From positions 1 to 57,603 of the forward strand of contig QFNI01000022.1 of the NCBI GenBank assembly GCA_003240775.1: 57,603 bases of DNA, read 5' to 3'. This document shows, piece by piece, positions 8,724-17,262 of this stretch; the stretch's first letter is position 1, and the number at the start of each line of letters is the position of its first letter. The DNA comes from Mesorhizobium amorphae. GTDB taxonomy: Bacteria > Pseudomonadota > Alphaproteobacteria > Rhizobiales > Rhizobiaceae. A model generated the notes under the pieces. That model was given only the letters and a program-made list of their open reading frames with translations, was not told where the DNA came from and did not search any database. The position numbers and the translations under genes are program-made.

Positions 8724-9824
8724 TCATCCGATCGCCTTCCCGAAGGCTCGCGTCCAGTTCACCGCGCCGCCCTCGCCTGCCTCGGCGGTTGCGACCTCCA
8801 TCCGATCCTTAGCCACCCGCACCAGCGCGAAGCCGCCCATGAAGGCGGCTTTCGGCTTGAACACGTCGATCCCGCCTTCCTTGTAGAGCAGCGTGGACGG
8901 GTGCTCGTGGCCGTGGAAGATGGCGAGCACGTTTATGCCCTCCAGCAGGTTCAGCACCGTCTGGCGGTCGTCCGCGCTCCACCAGTGGGCCGCGCCCGTG
9001 CCCTGCGGGTCGAAGGTGTTCTTGGCGGGGTCCCAGCGCTCGACCGAAAAATCGTCCCAGCCGTAATGCTGGAACCAGATCACCGGACGCCCGTCGCCGG
9101 CATGGGCTTTCAGATCCTCGCGCAGCCAGTCGAGCGCGCTTGCCGCGCCCTTCTGCGTGTCTCCGGCAAAGCGCTGGGTCTGCACGAGGTGGAGATCGTC
9201 CCAATCCCAGGAATAGGAATCCGAGTCAGGTTCGTAGTTCGGCACGGGCACTGGCGGCTTGAAGAACACGCCGGGCCGGTGGTTCATCTCGACGTAATCG
9301 CGCAGTTCGCGGCGATACCAGTCCTCATGGCCGGGCGGGCCATCCTGGTCGAGATCGTGATTGCCGAGGCCGAGATAGACGGGCATGTGAACCCGATCCG
9401 GGCTGGCACCTTCCGCGTAGCGCTGGGAGAATTGCAGGAGTTGCGTGCCTTCGGAGGGCAGTGCCACCTGCCCGCCGCCGTCATCGGTGAGATCGCCGAC
9501 GACGACGAGGCCGCGCGGTTTGCCGATTCCTCGCCCCACGCGCGCAAAGCCGCTCGGACCGCCAGCCACAGTCTCGGGCCAGTCGAGCGTTTCCACGGCA
9601 TTCAGCGCGGCCACGTGGCGCAGCATGGACGGGTCGGTCTTGCCGGCTGCCTGGCAGCCCTGGCTCAGCCCGCTCGCGGTGCGGCAGGCGTGAACGTCGT
9701 TGGTGACGAGAAAGACCACCGCATCGTCGGCGTCCTGCGCCTCGGCCGACGTGCTCAGCGAGACCGCAGCCGTGCCCGCGGCTGCCAGGCGAAACGCGTC
9801 GCGGCGGGTGATCGGATGCAGCAT
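8724..9824 (-). CDS. Secreted calcineurin-like metallophosphoesterase
   Basis: This is a 366-residue calcineurin-type phosphoesterase with its metal ligands in order: NDVH at 42-45, GD at 110-111, GNHD at 154-157, QHYGWD near 252 and HGHEH at 304-308. The N-terminus TRRDAFRLAAAG followed by an Ala-rich segment and AEA looks like a Tat signal, so the enzyme is probably exported folded. ATG 9824 is chosen because the signal starts there and an AAGG element lies upstream; the open frame extends to 9881. It is convergent with the kinase-like gene, 7 bases apart. The substrate is unknown. Confidence 0.85.
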   Translation of the reverse strand: MLHPITRRDAFRLAAAGTAAVSLSTSAEAQDADDAVVFLVTNDVHACRTASGLSQGCQAAGKTDPSMLRHVAALNAVETLDWPETVAGGPSGFARVGRGIGKPRGLVVVGDLTDDGGGQVALPSEGTQLLQFSQRYAEGASPDRVHMPVYLGLGNHDLDQDGPPGHEDWYRRELRDYVEMNHRPGVFFKPPVPVPNYEPDSDSYSWDWDDLHLVQTQRFAGDTQKGAASALDWLREDLKAHAGDGRPVIWFQHYGWDDFSVERWDPAKNTFDPQGTGAAHWWSADDRQTVLNLLEGINVLAIFHGHEHPSTLLYKEGGIDVFKPKAAFMGGFALVRVAKDRMEVATAEAGEGGAVNWTRAFGKAIG

Positions 9825-9955
9825 GGCGGGACCTTCGGATGGGTGTCGGCCAAGAAGTAAACGCGCCGCTCCTCGCGTCAACGCCGCTTCGGCGCGTGCC
9901 TCCCCGCGATTTGTTCCCCTGGCGTTCCCATGCCGAATCGCTACATTGCCACTCC

Positions 9956-12547
9956 ATGTCCTCCCTTCACGACGACGCCCACGGCATGCCGTCCCGGCAC
10001 GACGCCCCGCGCGCAGGCGGCATTGCCGCTCGTGCGCTCGGCCTGAAACCGCAGGCCCAGGCGGCCGGCACCGACTATCTCTCTGGCCTGAACCCCGAGC
10101 AGCGGCTCGCAGTGGAAACCACGGAGGGCCCTGTCCTGGTGCTCGCCGGCGCCGGTACCGGCAAGACGCGCGTGCTCACCACTCGCATCGCTCACATTCT
10201 GGCGACGGGCCGCGCCTACCCCTCGCAGATCCTTGCGGTCACCTTCACCAACAAGGCCGCGCGCGAGATGCGCACCCGCATCGGGCTGCTTGTCGGCCAG
10301 GCGGTGGAAGGCATGCCCTGGCTCGGCACATTCCACTCGATCGGCGTGAAGCTCCTGCGCCGCCATGCCGAACTGGCCGGGCTCAAGTCGAACTTCACCA
10401 TCCTCGACACGGACGACGTGATCCGCCTGATCAAGCAGCTGATCCAGGCCGAGAACCTCGACGAGAAGCGCTGGCCCGCGCGCCAGTTCGCGGGTCTGAT
10501 CGACGGCTGGAAGAACAAGGGCTTCGCGCCCAAGGAGATCCCGGAGGGCGACGCGCGCGCCTTCGGCAACGGCAAGGGCCGGCAACTCTACGCCGCCTAT
10601 CAGGAGCGGCTGAAGACGCTGAACGCCTGCGACTTCGGCGACCTCCTCCTCCACCCCATCCGCATCTTCCGCGAGCACCCCGACGTGCTCAAGGAGTACC
10701 ACGCCAAGTTCCGCTACATTCTGGTGGATGAATACCAGGACACGAACACCGCCCAATATCTCTGGCTGCGCCTTCTCGCACAGCGCCCCGACGCCATGCG
10801 AAGAGGTCTCCCGGCCAACCAAGCCGCCCCCGCGGAGGCCCGCCCGCAGGGTGGATCAGCCATGAGCGAGACCAATCCGCAGCAGATGATCAACATCTGC
10901 TGCGTGGGCGACGACGACCAGTCGATCTACGGCTGGCGGGGCGCGGAAGTGGACAACATCCTGCGCTTCGAGAAGGACTTTCCGGGCGCGGTCGTCATCA
11001 AGCTCGAGCGCAACTACCGCTCCACGGCCCACATCCTCGCCACCGCCTCGCACCTGATCGCCCACAACGAGGATCGGCTCGGCAAGACGCTCTTCACCGA
11101 CGAGCCGAACCCCGAGGACCCCAAGGTCAACGTGCAATCGGCGTGGGATTCCGAAGAGGAAGCGCGCGCGGTGGGCGAAGCGGTCGAGCAGCTTCAGCGC
11201 AGGGGCCACGCGCTCAACGACATGGCGATCCTGGTGCGCGCCTCCTTCCAGATGCGCGAGTTCGAAGACCGCTTCGTCACGCTCGGCCTCAACTATCGCG
11301 TGATCGGCGGCCCGCGCTTCTACGAGCGGCTCGAAATCCGCGATGCGATGGCCTTCTTTCGCGTAGTGGCGCAGGGGTCGGACGATCTCGCTTTCGAGCG
11401 CATCGTCAACGTGCCCAAGCGTGGGCTGGGCGAAGCTACCATCCGCCAAATCCACGACACCGCCCGCCTGCACCGTATCCCCATGCTGGAAGCGGCGGCC
11501 GAGCTCTCCGAAAGCGATGAGGTGAAGCCCAAGCCGCGCGCAGCACTTCGCGAGGTGACGGCCAATTTCGTGCGCTGGCAGAAGGCGTTGGAGACGATGC
11601 CTCACACCGAGCTGGCGGAGCTGATTCTCGAGGAGAGTGGCTACACGCAGATGTGGAAGAACGACCGCTCGGCGGAAGCGCCTGGGCGGCTCGAGAACCT
11701 GAAGGAGCTCATTCGCTCCATGGAGGACTACGAGTCCCTCCGCTCCTTCCTGGAGCATGTGGCGCTGGTGATGGACGCCGAACGCGACGAAAATCTGGAC
11801 GCCATCAGCCTGATGACGCTGCACTCGGCCAAGGGGCTGGAATTCGAGACCGTGTTCCTGCCCGGTTGGGAAGAGGGCCTATTCCCCCACCAGCGCGCGC
11901 TCGACGAGGGCGGCCGCGCCGGACTGGAGGAGGAACGCCGCCTTGCCTATGTCGGGCTGACCCGCGCCAAAAAGAACCTTTATCTCTGGTTCGTGTCCAA
12001 CCGCCGCATCCACGGCATGTGGCAGACCACGATACCCTCGCGCTTTCTGGACGAACTGCCCGAAGCTCATGTCGAGGTGATCGAGAGCGGCAACGGCTAT
12101 GGCGGTTATGGGAATGGCGGGGGGGGCTTCGGTGGCCGGCGCAACCCCTACGGCGCCTCGCGCTTCGACAAGGCCGAGCCTGCCAAGGGGTTCTCCGGCA
12201 CCACCTACCGCACGCCGGGCTGGCAGCGCGCCCAGGCCAACCAGACGGACGCCACCCGCAACAACTGGGGCATGCGCTCGGGCGTCGGCGTCGAGCGCAT
12301 CGGCTATGGCGAAACGGATTCGGGCTTCGGCGCGGGTCGCGGTTCGATCAAGGGACGCACCATCGAGGGCGAGTTGATCGCCAAGTCCGTTTCCACCGAT
12401 CCACCCCTCTTCAAGAAGGGCGACCGCGTGTTCCATCAGAAGTTCGGCGCGGGTTCCGTGGCGGGCGTGGAAGGCAACAAGCTCACCATCGACTTCGATC
12501 GCGCCGGCCAGAAGCGGGTGCTTGACGGTTTCGTGACGGCGGCATGA
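9956..12547 (+). CDS. uvrD: UvrD/PcrA-type ATP-dependent DNA helicase II
   Basis: The 863-residue superfamily 1A helicase unwinds DNA 3' to 5' in nucleotide excision and mismatch repair and clears recombination intermediates. Visible motifs are the Q motif LNPEQR at 45-50, Walker A GAGTGKT at 65-71, TFTNKAA, VDEYQDTN near 257-264, DDQSIYGWRGA, the NYRST motif, LMTLHSAKGLE and VGLTRAKK. The last 50 residues (KKGDRVFHQKFGAGSV) form the small beta domain found at the end of PcrA/UvrD. Two features are odd: an Ala/Pro/Gly-rich insert at residues about 278-311 between motifs II and III, and a Gly/Tyr-rich linker near 710-730. The ATG at 9956 lies in a good family context. Confidence 0.93.
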   Translation: MSSLHDDAHGMPSRHDAPRAGGIAARALGLKPQAQAAGTDYLSGLNPEQRLAVETTEGPVLVLAGAGTGKTRVLTTRIAHILATGRAYPSQILAVTFTNKAAREMRTRIGLLVGQAVEGMPWLGTFHSIGVKLLRRHAELAGLKSNFTILDTDDVIRLIKQLIQAENLDEKRWPARQFAGLIDGWKNKGFAPKEIPEGDARAFGNGKGRQLYAAYQERLKTLNACDFGDLLLHPIRIFREHPDVLKEYHAKFRYILVDEYQDTNTAQYLWLRLLAQRPDAMRRGLPANQAAPAEARPQGGSAMSETNPQQMINICCVGDDDQSIYGWRGAEVDNILRFEKDFPGAVVIKLERNYRSTAHILATASHLIAHNEDRLGKTLFTDEPNPEDPKVNVQSAWDSEEEARAVGEAVEQLQRRGHALNDMAILVRASFQMREFEDRFVTLGLNYRVIGGPRFYERLEIRDAMAFFRVVAQGSDDLAFERIVNVPKRGLGEATIRQIHDTARLHRIPMLEAAAELSESDEVKPKPRAALREVTANFVRWQKALETMPHTELAELILEESGYTQMWKNDRSAEAPGRLENLKELIRSMEDYESLRSFLEHVALVMDAERDENLDAISLMTLHSAKGLEFETVFLPGWEEGLFPHQRALDEGGRAGLEEERRLAYVGLTRAKKNLYLWFVSNRRIHGMWQTTIPSRFLDELPEAHVEVIESGNGYGGYGNGGGGFGGRRNPYGASRFDKAEPAKGFSGTTYRTPGWQRAQANQTDATRNNWGMRSGVGVERIGYGETDSGFGAGRGSIKGRTIEGELIAKSVSTDPPLFKKGDRVFHQKFGAGSVAGVEGNKLTIDFDRAGQKRVLDGFVTAA

Positions 12548-12638
12548 AGCGTTAAGAATCTCGGAACTCCCGAGTCAGCCGTTCGTTTGTCTGCCCGAGG
12601 CGGTGGGACAACCGAACACAGACGAAGGGAGAAACGAC

Positions 12639-13655
12639 ATGGCTGACAATCGCAACGACAGTGACTGGCGCAACGACCGTGGCTGGCGCGACCGCGACGA
12701 CCGTTCGAGCGAGCGCAACTTCCGCGGCCGTGGCTACAATCAGGATTACGACTCCGACCGGGGCTACGGTGATCAGGGCCGCACAGCCGGCGGCTATCGC
12801 TCCGAGTGGGACCGCGACCAGAACCGTTCTTTTGGCGATCGCAGCAACCAGGACCGTGGCTACTCCAGCAGCTATGGCGGCTCGTATGGGTCGTCGCAGA
12901 ACCGTGGCGGCTACGACCAGTGGTCGCGTCAGGACCGGGACTTCGGCGCGTCGCGTGAGGCCGGCCGCTCCTTCGACCGATCGAGCGACTACGGCTCCGC
13001 CTATGGCGAGCGAGACTTCGGCGCACGCGATCTCGGCACCCGCTCCTATCGCGACAGCACTTTCGGCAACCGTTCCTATGATGCCGGCAACGAGCGTGGC
13101 GACTACGGTTACGGCCAGACGAATCGCTCCTTCGGTGACCGCTCCTATGGCGGCGGCGAGCGCGGCTATGCCGAAGGCGGGCGTCGCGGCTTCTGGGACA
13201 AGGCGGCCGATGAGGTCTCGTCCTGGTTCGGTGATCAGGACGCCGAGCGCCGCCGCGAGAACGACCAGCACCGCGGCAAGGGCCCTAAGAACTACGCCCG
13301 CTCCGACGACCGCATCCGCGACGACATCAACGACCGCTTGTCTGACGATGGCTGGATCGATGCGTCCGATATCGAGGTGGCCGTGAAGGACCGCGAAGTC
13401 ACGCTCACCGGCACGGTGACCGACCGCCACGCCAAGCGCCGGGCGGAAGACCTGGCCGAGGACGTCTCGGGCGTGAACCATGTGCAGAACAACCTGCGGG
13501 TGAAGAGCCAGTCCACCGGCACGAGCTTCGGCAGCACCGCGTCCGGCACGAGCGACGTGACCGTGGATCGCTCCACGACGAGTGATGCCTCCACTGGCCT
13601 CGGCTCGACCACGGGCATGACGGTTGCGAAGCCCGCAGCCGGCGGCGCCCGCTGA
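12639..13655 (+). CDS. BON-domain protein with a long Arg/Asp/Gly/Tyr-rich disordered region
   Basis: The 338-residue protein begins with about 200 residues of low-complexity sequence built from recurring short words such as RGY, SDR, DRS and GDRS, with almost no hydrophobic residues besides Tyr, Phe and Trp. A BON domain follows at about 220-288 (SDDRIRDDINDRL to VNHVQNNLRV), a fold that binds phospholipid or other surface ligands. The C-terminal tail is Ser/Thr-rich. There is no signal peptide, so the location is uncertain. A GAAGGGA ribosome site precedes the ATG, and a strong terminator follows. BON proteins of this shape occur in Hyphomicrobiales and are sometimes stress-induced; the function here is unknown. 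Confidence 0.85.
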   Translation: MADNRNDSDWRNDRGWRDRDDRSSERNFRGRGYNQDYDSDRGYGDQGRTAGGYRSEWDRDQNRSFGDRSNQDRGYSSSYGGSYGSSQNRGGYDQWSRQDRDFGASREAGRSFDRSSDYGSAYGERDFGARDLGTRSYRDSTFGNRSYDAGNERGDYGYGQTNRSFGDRSYGGGERGYAEGGRRGFWDKAADEVSSWFGDQDAERRRENDQHRGKGPKNYARSDDRIRDDINDRLSDDGWIDASDIEVAVKDREVTLTGTVTDRHAKRRAEDLAEDVSGVNHVQNNLRVKSQSTGTSFGSTASGTSDVTVDRSTTSDASTGLGSTTGMTVAKPAAGGAR

Positions 13656-13678
13656 AGCTGAGCATGACCCACGGATCA

Positions 13679-13705
13679 GGCCCCCTCCAAGGAGGGGGCC
13701 TTTTT
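13679..13705 (+). terminator. Rho-independent terminator of the BON gene
   Basis: GGCCCCCT and AGGGGGCC form an 8-pair stem around CCAAGG, and the right arm runs straight into TTTTT on the plus strand. It lies 23 bases after the BON gene stop. Confidence 0.93.
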
Positions 13706-13709
13706 CGTT

Positions 13710-14285
13710 TCAGCGGCGGGAGAAACGCTTCTCGGCGTCGTCGGGGATGGTCGCCCGCACCGCGCGTTGCTTCTCCTCCGGAAAGCGGAACACGCTCAAG
13801 CGCCCGTTAGGTTCGAAGAAGGCCCACTGCACCTCGCCGGTGTCGCGCACCCCTTCGAGGCGCAGGAGCGCGAGCAATTCACGCTCTGTCAGCGTGCCCG
13901 ATCCCAGCCGGTCGACCAGCATCCGACCGTCATTCACGACCTGCAACGGGCTGCCTTCGATCGCGTCTTCCAGAGCGCGGTTGCGATTGACGATGGCGCC
14001 CGTCAGCCGGTGCAGCAGGATCACAACCGTGATCACCAGGATGCCCTGTGCAAGCCCGACATCCGGATAGAACATCGGATCGCCGGCGGCCGAGCCCACC
14101 GCGATCACCAGAACGAACTCAAACGGCCCGATCTGCGCGATGCCGCCCTGCCCCACCATGCGGGTGAGGAACACGGTGTAGGCGTACATCACCACCGTGC
14201 GCAGCATGATCTCGGCATAGAAGAGAGCGTTCTGCGAATCCCCTTGGCCGAACAGGACCCTCAGCAGCTCGCCCTGCCAGTCCAT
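13710..14285 (-). CDS. DUF421 (YetF-like) membrane protein
   Basis: The 191-residue protein has three predicted membrane segments in its first 100 residues (around 25-45, 55-75 and 80-100) and a soluble alpha/beta C-terminal part, the arrangement of the DUF421/YetF family. The sequence GPFEFVLVIAVGSAAGDPMF is typical of the membrane part, and residues 110-170 form the YetF C-terminal fold. The family is linked to envelope stress or sporulation in Bacillus, but its biochemistry is unclear. It is convergent with the BON gene; the terminator between them has a T-tract only for the plus strand. Confidence 0.85.
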   Translation of the reverse strand: MDWQGELLRVLFGQGDSQNALFYAEIMLRTVVMYAYTVFLTRMVGQGGIAQIGPFEFVLVIAVGSAAGDPMFYPDVGLAQGILVITVVILLHRLTGAIVNRNRALEDAIEGSPLQVVNDGRMLVDRLGSGTLTERELLALLRLEGVRDTGEVQWAFFEPNGRLSVFRFPEEKQRAVRATIPDDAEKRFSRR

Positions 14286-14340
14286 CGCACCCGTCTCCGC
14301 GACCGTTGTCGCGGGAGTGTCGCCTGAATCGGCTTAAGAT

Positions 14341-14970
14341 TCAGAGAGCTTCCCATTTGCGGAGGAAGTCGCCGATTTCCATCCGCTGCATGTCGGGAAT
14401 CGCCTGTCCCAGCCGGTCGAGCGGCCAGTCCCACCAACCGAGCGCCTCAATGCGGGTCTGGATATCGGAAGGGAATCTCTCGCGGATCAGCTTGGCCGGC
14501 GCGCCGGCTACGATCGCGAAGGGCGCGACATCGCGCGTCACCACCGCATTCGCCCCGATCGCCGCGCCCAGGCCCACCGAAACGCCCGGCAGGATCACCG
14601 CACCATGCCCGATCCAGACATCGTGCCCGACTTGCACCCGCTTGCCACGTCGACGCTCGCGGAAGGCGTCGTCCACGCCAAGATGCAGAAAGAACTCATT
14701 CGGCCGGTAGCTGACCTTGTGGCTCGTCAGACGCTCGATCGGGTGTTCCAGCGCGTTGATGCGGGTGTTGCGCGCGACCGAGCAGAACTTGCCGATTTCC
14801 GCATAGATCGCCTCGGCATCCGGTTCGAAATAGGAGAAGTCGCCTACGGTGACCTCGCGCAGCACCGTGCGTGCGCCGACCGCCGTGTGGCGGCCGAGCC
14901 GGCACCCTTTCAGCTCTGCCGAGGGGTGGATGCGCGGCTCACCGCCGCGCGGAACAGGCGTTTCGCTCAA
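14341..14970 (-). CDS. Hexapeptide-repeat acetyltransferase, phosphonate-cluster type
   Basis: The 209-residue protein has left-handed beta-helix hexapeptide repeats from about residue 10 onwards, with a clear run at 110-155 (VGHDVWIGHGAVILPG, GANAVVTRDVAPFAIVAG). The closing segment, GWWDWP with a KWE tail, is that of the xenobiotic acyltransferase-like group often found in phosphonate (phn) clusters. No phn genes are in this window, so the acceptor is unknown. Translation starts at a TTG whose TTGA overlaps the creA stop, so the gene is translationally coupled to creA. Confidence 0.85.
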   Translation of the reverse strand: MSETPVPRGGEPRIHPSAELKGCRLGRHTAVGARTVLREVTVGDFSYFEPDAEAIYAEIGKFCSVARNTRINALEHPIERLTSHKVSYRPNEFFLHLGVDDAFRERRRGKRVQVGHDVWIGHGAVILPGVSVGLGAAIGANAVVTRDVAPFAIVAGAPAKLIRERFPSDIQTRIEALGWWDWPLDRLGQAIPDMQRMEIGDFLRKWEAL

Positions 14971-15449
14971 TCAGGCTTGCCCTTGGTCCAGGTCACCTGC
15001 TGGCCGTAGAGCGGAACGGTGGAAATGGCCATCTTGGAGGAGCCGTCCTGCACCTGCCGCGAATGCGAAAGGTAGATCAGCGTGTCGTTCTTCTTGTCGT
15101 AGATGCGGTTCACCACGCGCTCTTTCCAGATCAGGCTGAGCCCGCCGCTGAACACCTCCTCGCCGTCCTCCGAGGTGTCGATCTCGCCCACCGTGATCGG
15201 CCCCGTCTGGCGGCAGGCGATCGAGGAATCGGACGGGTCCTCGAACCAGTTGCCCTTGCGCAGCCGGTCGATCACGCCGCGCTCGAAATAGGAGACGTGG
15301 CAGGTCACGCCCTGCACTTCGGGGTCCGCGACCGCCTCGATGATGATGTCGTTGCCCGTCCAGTCGACGCCCACCTGCCCCACTTCCTCGGCGCTGGCGG
15401 CAGTCGCGGCCAGCCCCAAGCACAAAGCACCCAACATCCTGCGGATCAT
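14967..15449 (-). CDS. creA: CreA family periplasmic protein
   Basis: The 160-residue product has a signal peptide (residues 1-20, cleavage after ASA) and matches CreA, a conserved exported protein of unknown role that is encoded beside creBCD in enterobacteria. The markers are VGVDWTGNDIIIEA, GVTCHVSYFERG and CRQTGPI, with two cysteines that could form a disulfide. The ATG at 15449 is used because the signal peptide begins there. No creBCD genes are nearby. The stop overlaps the start of the acetyltransferase gene downstream. Confidence 0.9.
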   Translation of the reverse strand: MIRRMLGALCLGLAATAASAEEVGQVGVDWTGNDIIIEAVADPEVQGVTCHVSYFERGVIDRLRKGNWFEDPSDSSIACRQTGPITVGEIDTSEDGEEVFSGGLSLIWKERVVNRIYDKKNDTLIYLSHSRQVQDGSSKMAISTVPLYGQQVTWTKGKPD

Positions 15450-15553
15450 GGAAAATGCTCCCTCTTGCCACTCCCGCGGCAGATGGGCCGGAGCGCTGCG
15501 GGAGACAAGGGGCCGCGCTAGGCGGAAGCGCCCATTCGGCGTAAAGAGGCGCC

Positions 15554-15727
15554 ATGTCGAAGGAGCCACACCACCAGCATTCGCCATTTCGCGACGAACG
15601 GATCGTCTGGGCGGCAGCCGCAGGCGCGGTCGGCGTCATCGGGGGTCTTGGTTTCGCCCTCTGGTTCGCGGAAGGGCGTGCGGTTGTCCACGCCATGGGC
15701 GAGCAGCTTCTGGCTTGGTGCCTGTAG
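15554..15727 (+). CDS. Small membrane protein (57 residues) upstream of the SCO gene
   Basis: A 57-codon frame starts at an ATG with AGAGG 6-10 bases upstream. Residues 1-17 are polar and His-rich (HHQH at 6-9). Residues 18-40 form one hydrophobic helix rich in Ala and Gly (WAAAAGAVGVIGG), and a short tail ends in WCL. Its TAG stop is part of the TAGGAG ribosome site of the SCO gene 13 bases downstream, so the two are likely translated together. The His-rich N-terminus and partner gene suggest a link to copper or cytochrome oxidase assembly, but this is inference; no family was recognised. Confidence 0.65.
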   Translation: MSKEPHHQHSPFRDERIVWAAAAGAVGVIGGLGFALWFAEGRAVVHAMGEQLLAWCL

Positions 15728-15740
15728 GAGAATTGCCGAA

Positions 15741-16325
15741 ATGATGCGTGTCGTTCTTGTCGGCATCTTCGCGCTGTTGGGCGCGGTGGTCGGCGTGTGG
15801 GGCTACCTCACTTATTCCGGCCACGGCGCCAATCAGGGCCAGGCCTTCGGCGCGCCTTTCGCGCTGGTGGACCAGCGCGGCGCGCCCATCACGGAAGCAG
15901 CCTTCCGCGGCCAGCCGAGCGCCGTTTTCTTTGGCTTCACCCACTGCCCCGAAGTCTGCCCCACCACGCTTTTCGAAATGAACACTTGGCTTGCCGAGCT
16001 CGGCGACGAAGGCAAAAACATCCGCGCCTATTTCGTCTCGGTCGACCCCGAGCGCGACACGCCCGAGATCCTCAACACCTACCTCTCCAACATGTCCGAT
16101 CGCATCACGGGCATCACCGGCAAGCCGGACGATGTCGCTGCCATGGTGAAGTCTTTCGGCATCTTCAGCCGCAAGGTGCCGCTGGAGGGCGGGGACTACA
16201 CGATGGACCACACGGCTTCCGTGCTGCTTCTGGGCCCCGACGGCGACTTCGAAGGCACCATCGCCTACGAGGAAAACGCGCAGGCCGCGGTCGCCAAGCT
16301 GCGCCGGCTCGCGACCGAAAGCTGA
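15741..16325 (+). CDS. SCO1/SenC family copper chaperone
   Basis: The 194-residue protein has one N-terminal membrane anchor (residues 2-24) and a periplasmic thioredoxin-like domain. It carries the copper ligands of SCO proteins: CPEVC at residues 69-73 and the distal His in DHTAS at 157. Such proteins deliver copper to or reduce the CuA site of cytochrome c oxidase. The TAGGAG ribosome site (15725-15730) overlaps the stop of the small membrane gene before it. prmA follows after 5 bases. No oxidase genes are in the window. Confidence 0.93.
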   Translation: MMRVVLVGIFALLGAVVGVWGYLTYSGHGANQGQAFGAPFALVDQRGAPITEAAFRGQPSAVFFGFTHCPEVCPTTLFEMNTWLAELGDEGKNIRAYFVSVDPERDTPEILNTYLSNMSDRITGITGKPDDVAAMVKSFGIFSRKVPLEGGDYTMDHTASVLLLGPDGDFEGTIAYEENAQAAVAKLRRLATES

Positions 16326-16330
16326 CGCCC

Positions 16331-17203
16331 GTGACCGCCCACCGCCTTCACTTCATCCTTCCCAAGCCCGATGCCCAGCGTGCCTTCAGCGCGCTCGATC
16401 CGGCTCTCGACGAATGGGGCGTGCCGCTCGCCATCCGCGACGTCGAGGAGGCCGGCCCGGAATCGGTGATTGAAGTCTATGTGGAGGACGATTGGGAGCC
16501 GGTCTCGGCAACGCTTTCCACCGCCCTCCGGGAACTAGGTCTTGATGCCGAGGTCGGCCACGAGGCTTTGCCCGACATCGACTGGGTTACGCGCTCGCTC
16601 GAAGGCCTCAAGCCCGTGCGCGCCGGGCGCTTTCTCGTGCACGGTTCGCATGACCGCGCCAGGCGGCGCCCAAACGACCTCGCCATCGAGATCGAAGCGG
16701 GTCTCGCCTTCGGCACCGGCCACCACGGCACGACCGCGGGCTGCCTGGAAATGCTCGGCCGCGTGGTTCCGCGCGAGCGCCCGCGCGCGTTGCTCGACCT
16801 TGGCACGGGCAGCGCCGTTCTCGCCATCGCGCTCGCCAAGCTCTCCCGCCGCCCGGTGCTCGCAACCGACATCGATCCCGTCGCGGTCCGCGTCGCGGCC
16901 GACAACGCGCGGCTGAACGGCGTGGGCGAGCTTGTGGACGCCGTGACGGCCGTCGGCTTCTCGCACCGACTGATCGGGCTCGCAGCCCCTTATGACCTGA
17001 TCGTCGCGAACATCCTCGCGCGGCCCTTGATGCGGCTCGCACCCGAATTCGCGCACCACTTGGCGCCCGGCGGCTCGGTGATCCTGTCAGGCATCCTGGA
17101 GCGGCAGCGCGCGAGCGTGATCGCGGCCTATGTCGGCCAGCGCTTCCGGCATGTGCAGACGCTTTGGCGCGAGGGCTGGGTCACCATCCATCTCAAGCGC
17201 TGA
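16331..17203 (+). CDS. prmA: Ribosomal protein L11 methyltransferase PrmA
   Basis: The 290-residue class I SAM-dependent methyltransferase trimethylates ribosomal protein L11. An N-terminal L11-recognition region (1-100) is followed by the Rossmann domain: LAFGTGHHGTT, the motif I loop DLGTGSAVLAIA near 157-168, and the catalytic NILARPL loop. It starts with GTG at 16331, 5 bases after the SCO stop, without a clear ribosome site, which suggests coupling. The upstream frame extends far into the SCO gene but has no family similarity. Confidence 0.93.
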   Translation: MTAHRLHFILPKPDAQRAFSALDPALDEWGVPLAIRDVEEAGPESVIEVYVEDDWEPVSATLSTALRELGLDAEVGHEALPDIDWVTRSLEGLKPVRAGRFLVHGSHDRARRRPNDLAIEIEAGLAFGTGHHGTTAGCLEMLGRVVPRERPRALLDLGTGSAVLAIALAKLSRRPVLATDIDPVAVRVAADNARLNGVGELVDAVTAVGFSHRLIGLAAPYDLIVANILARPLMRLAPEFAHHLAPGGSVILSGILERQRASVIAAYVGQRFRHVQTLWREGWVTIHLKR

Positions 17204-17262
17204 CGATTGCCGGCCCGCCGCGCGGGGACTATCTAGCCCATCGGCCTGATGGGAGCGTCCCG

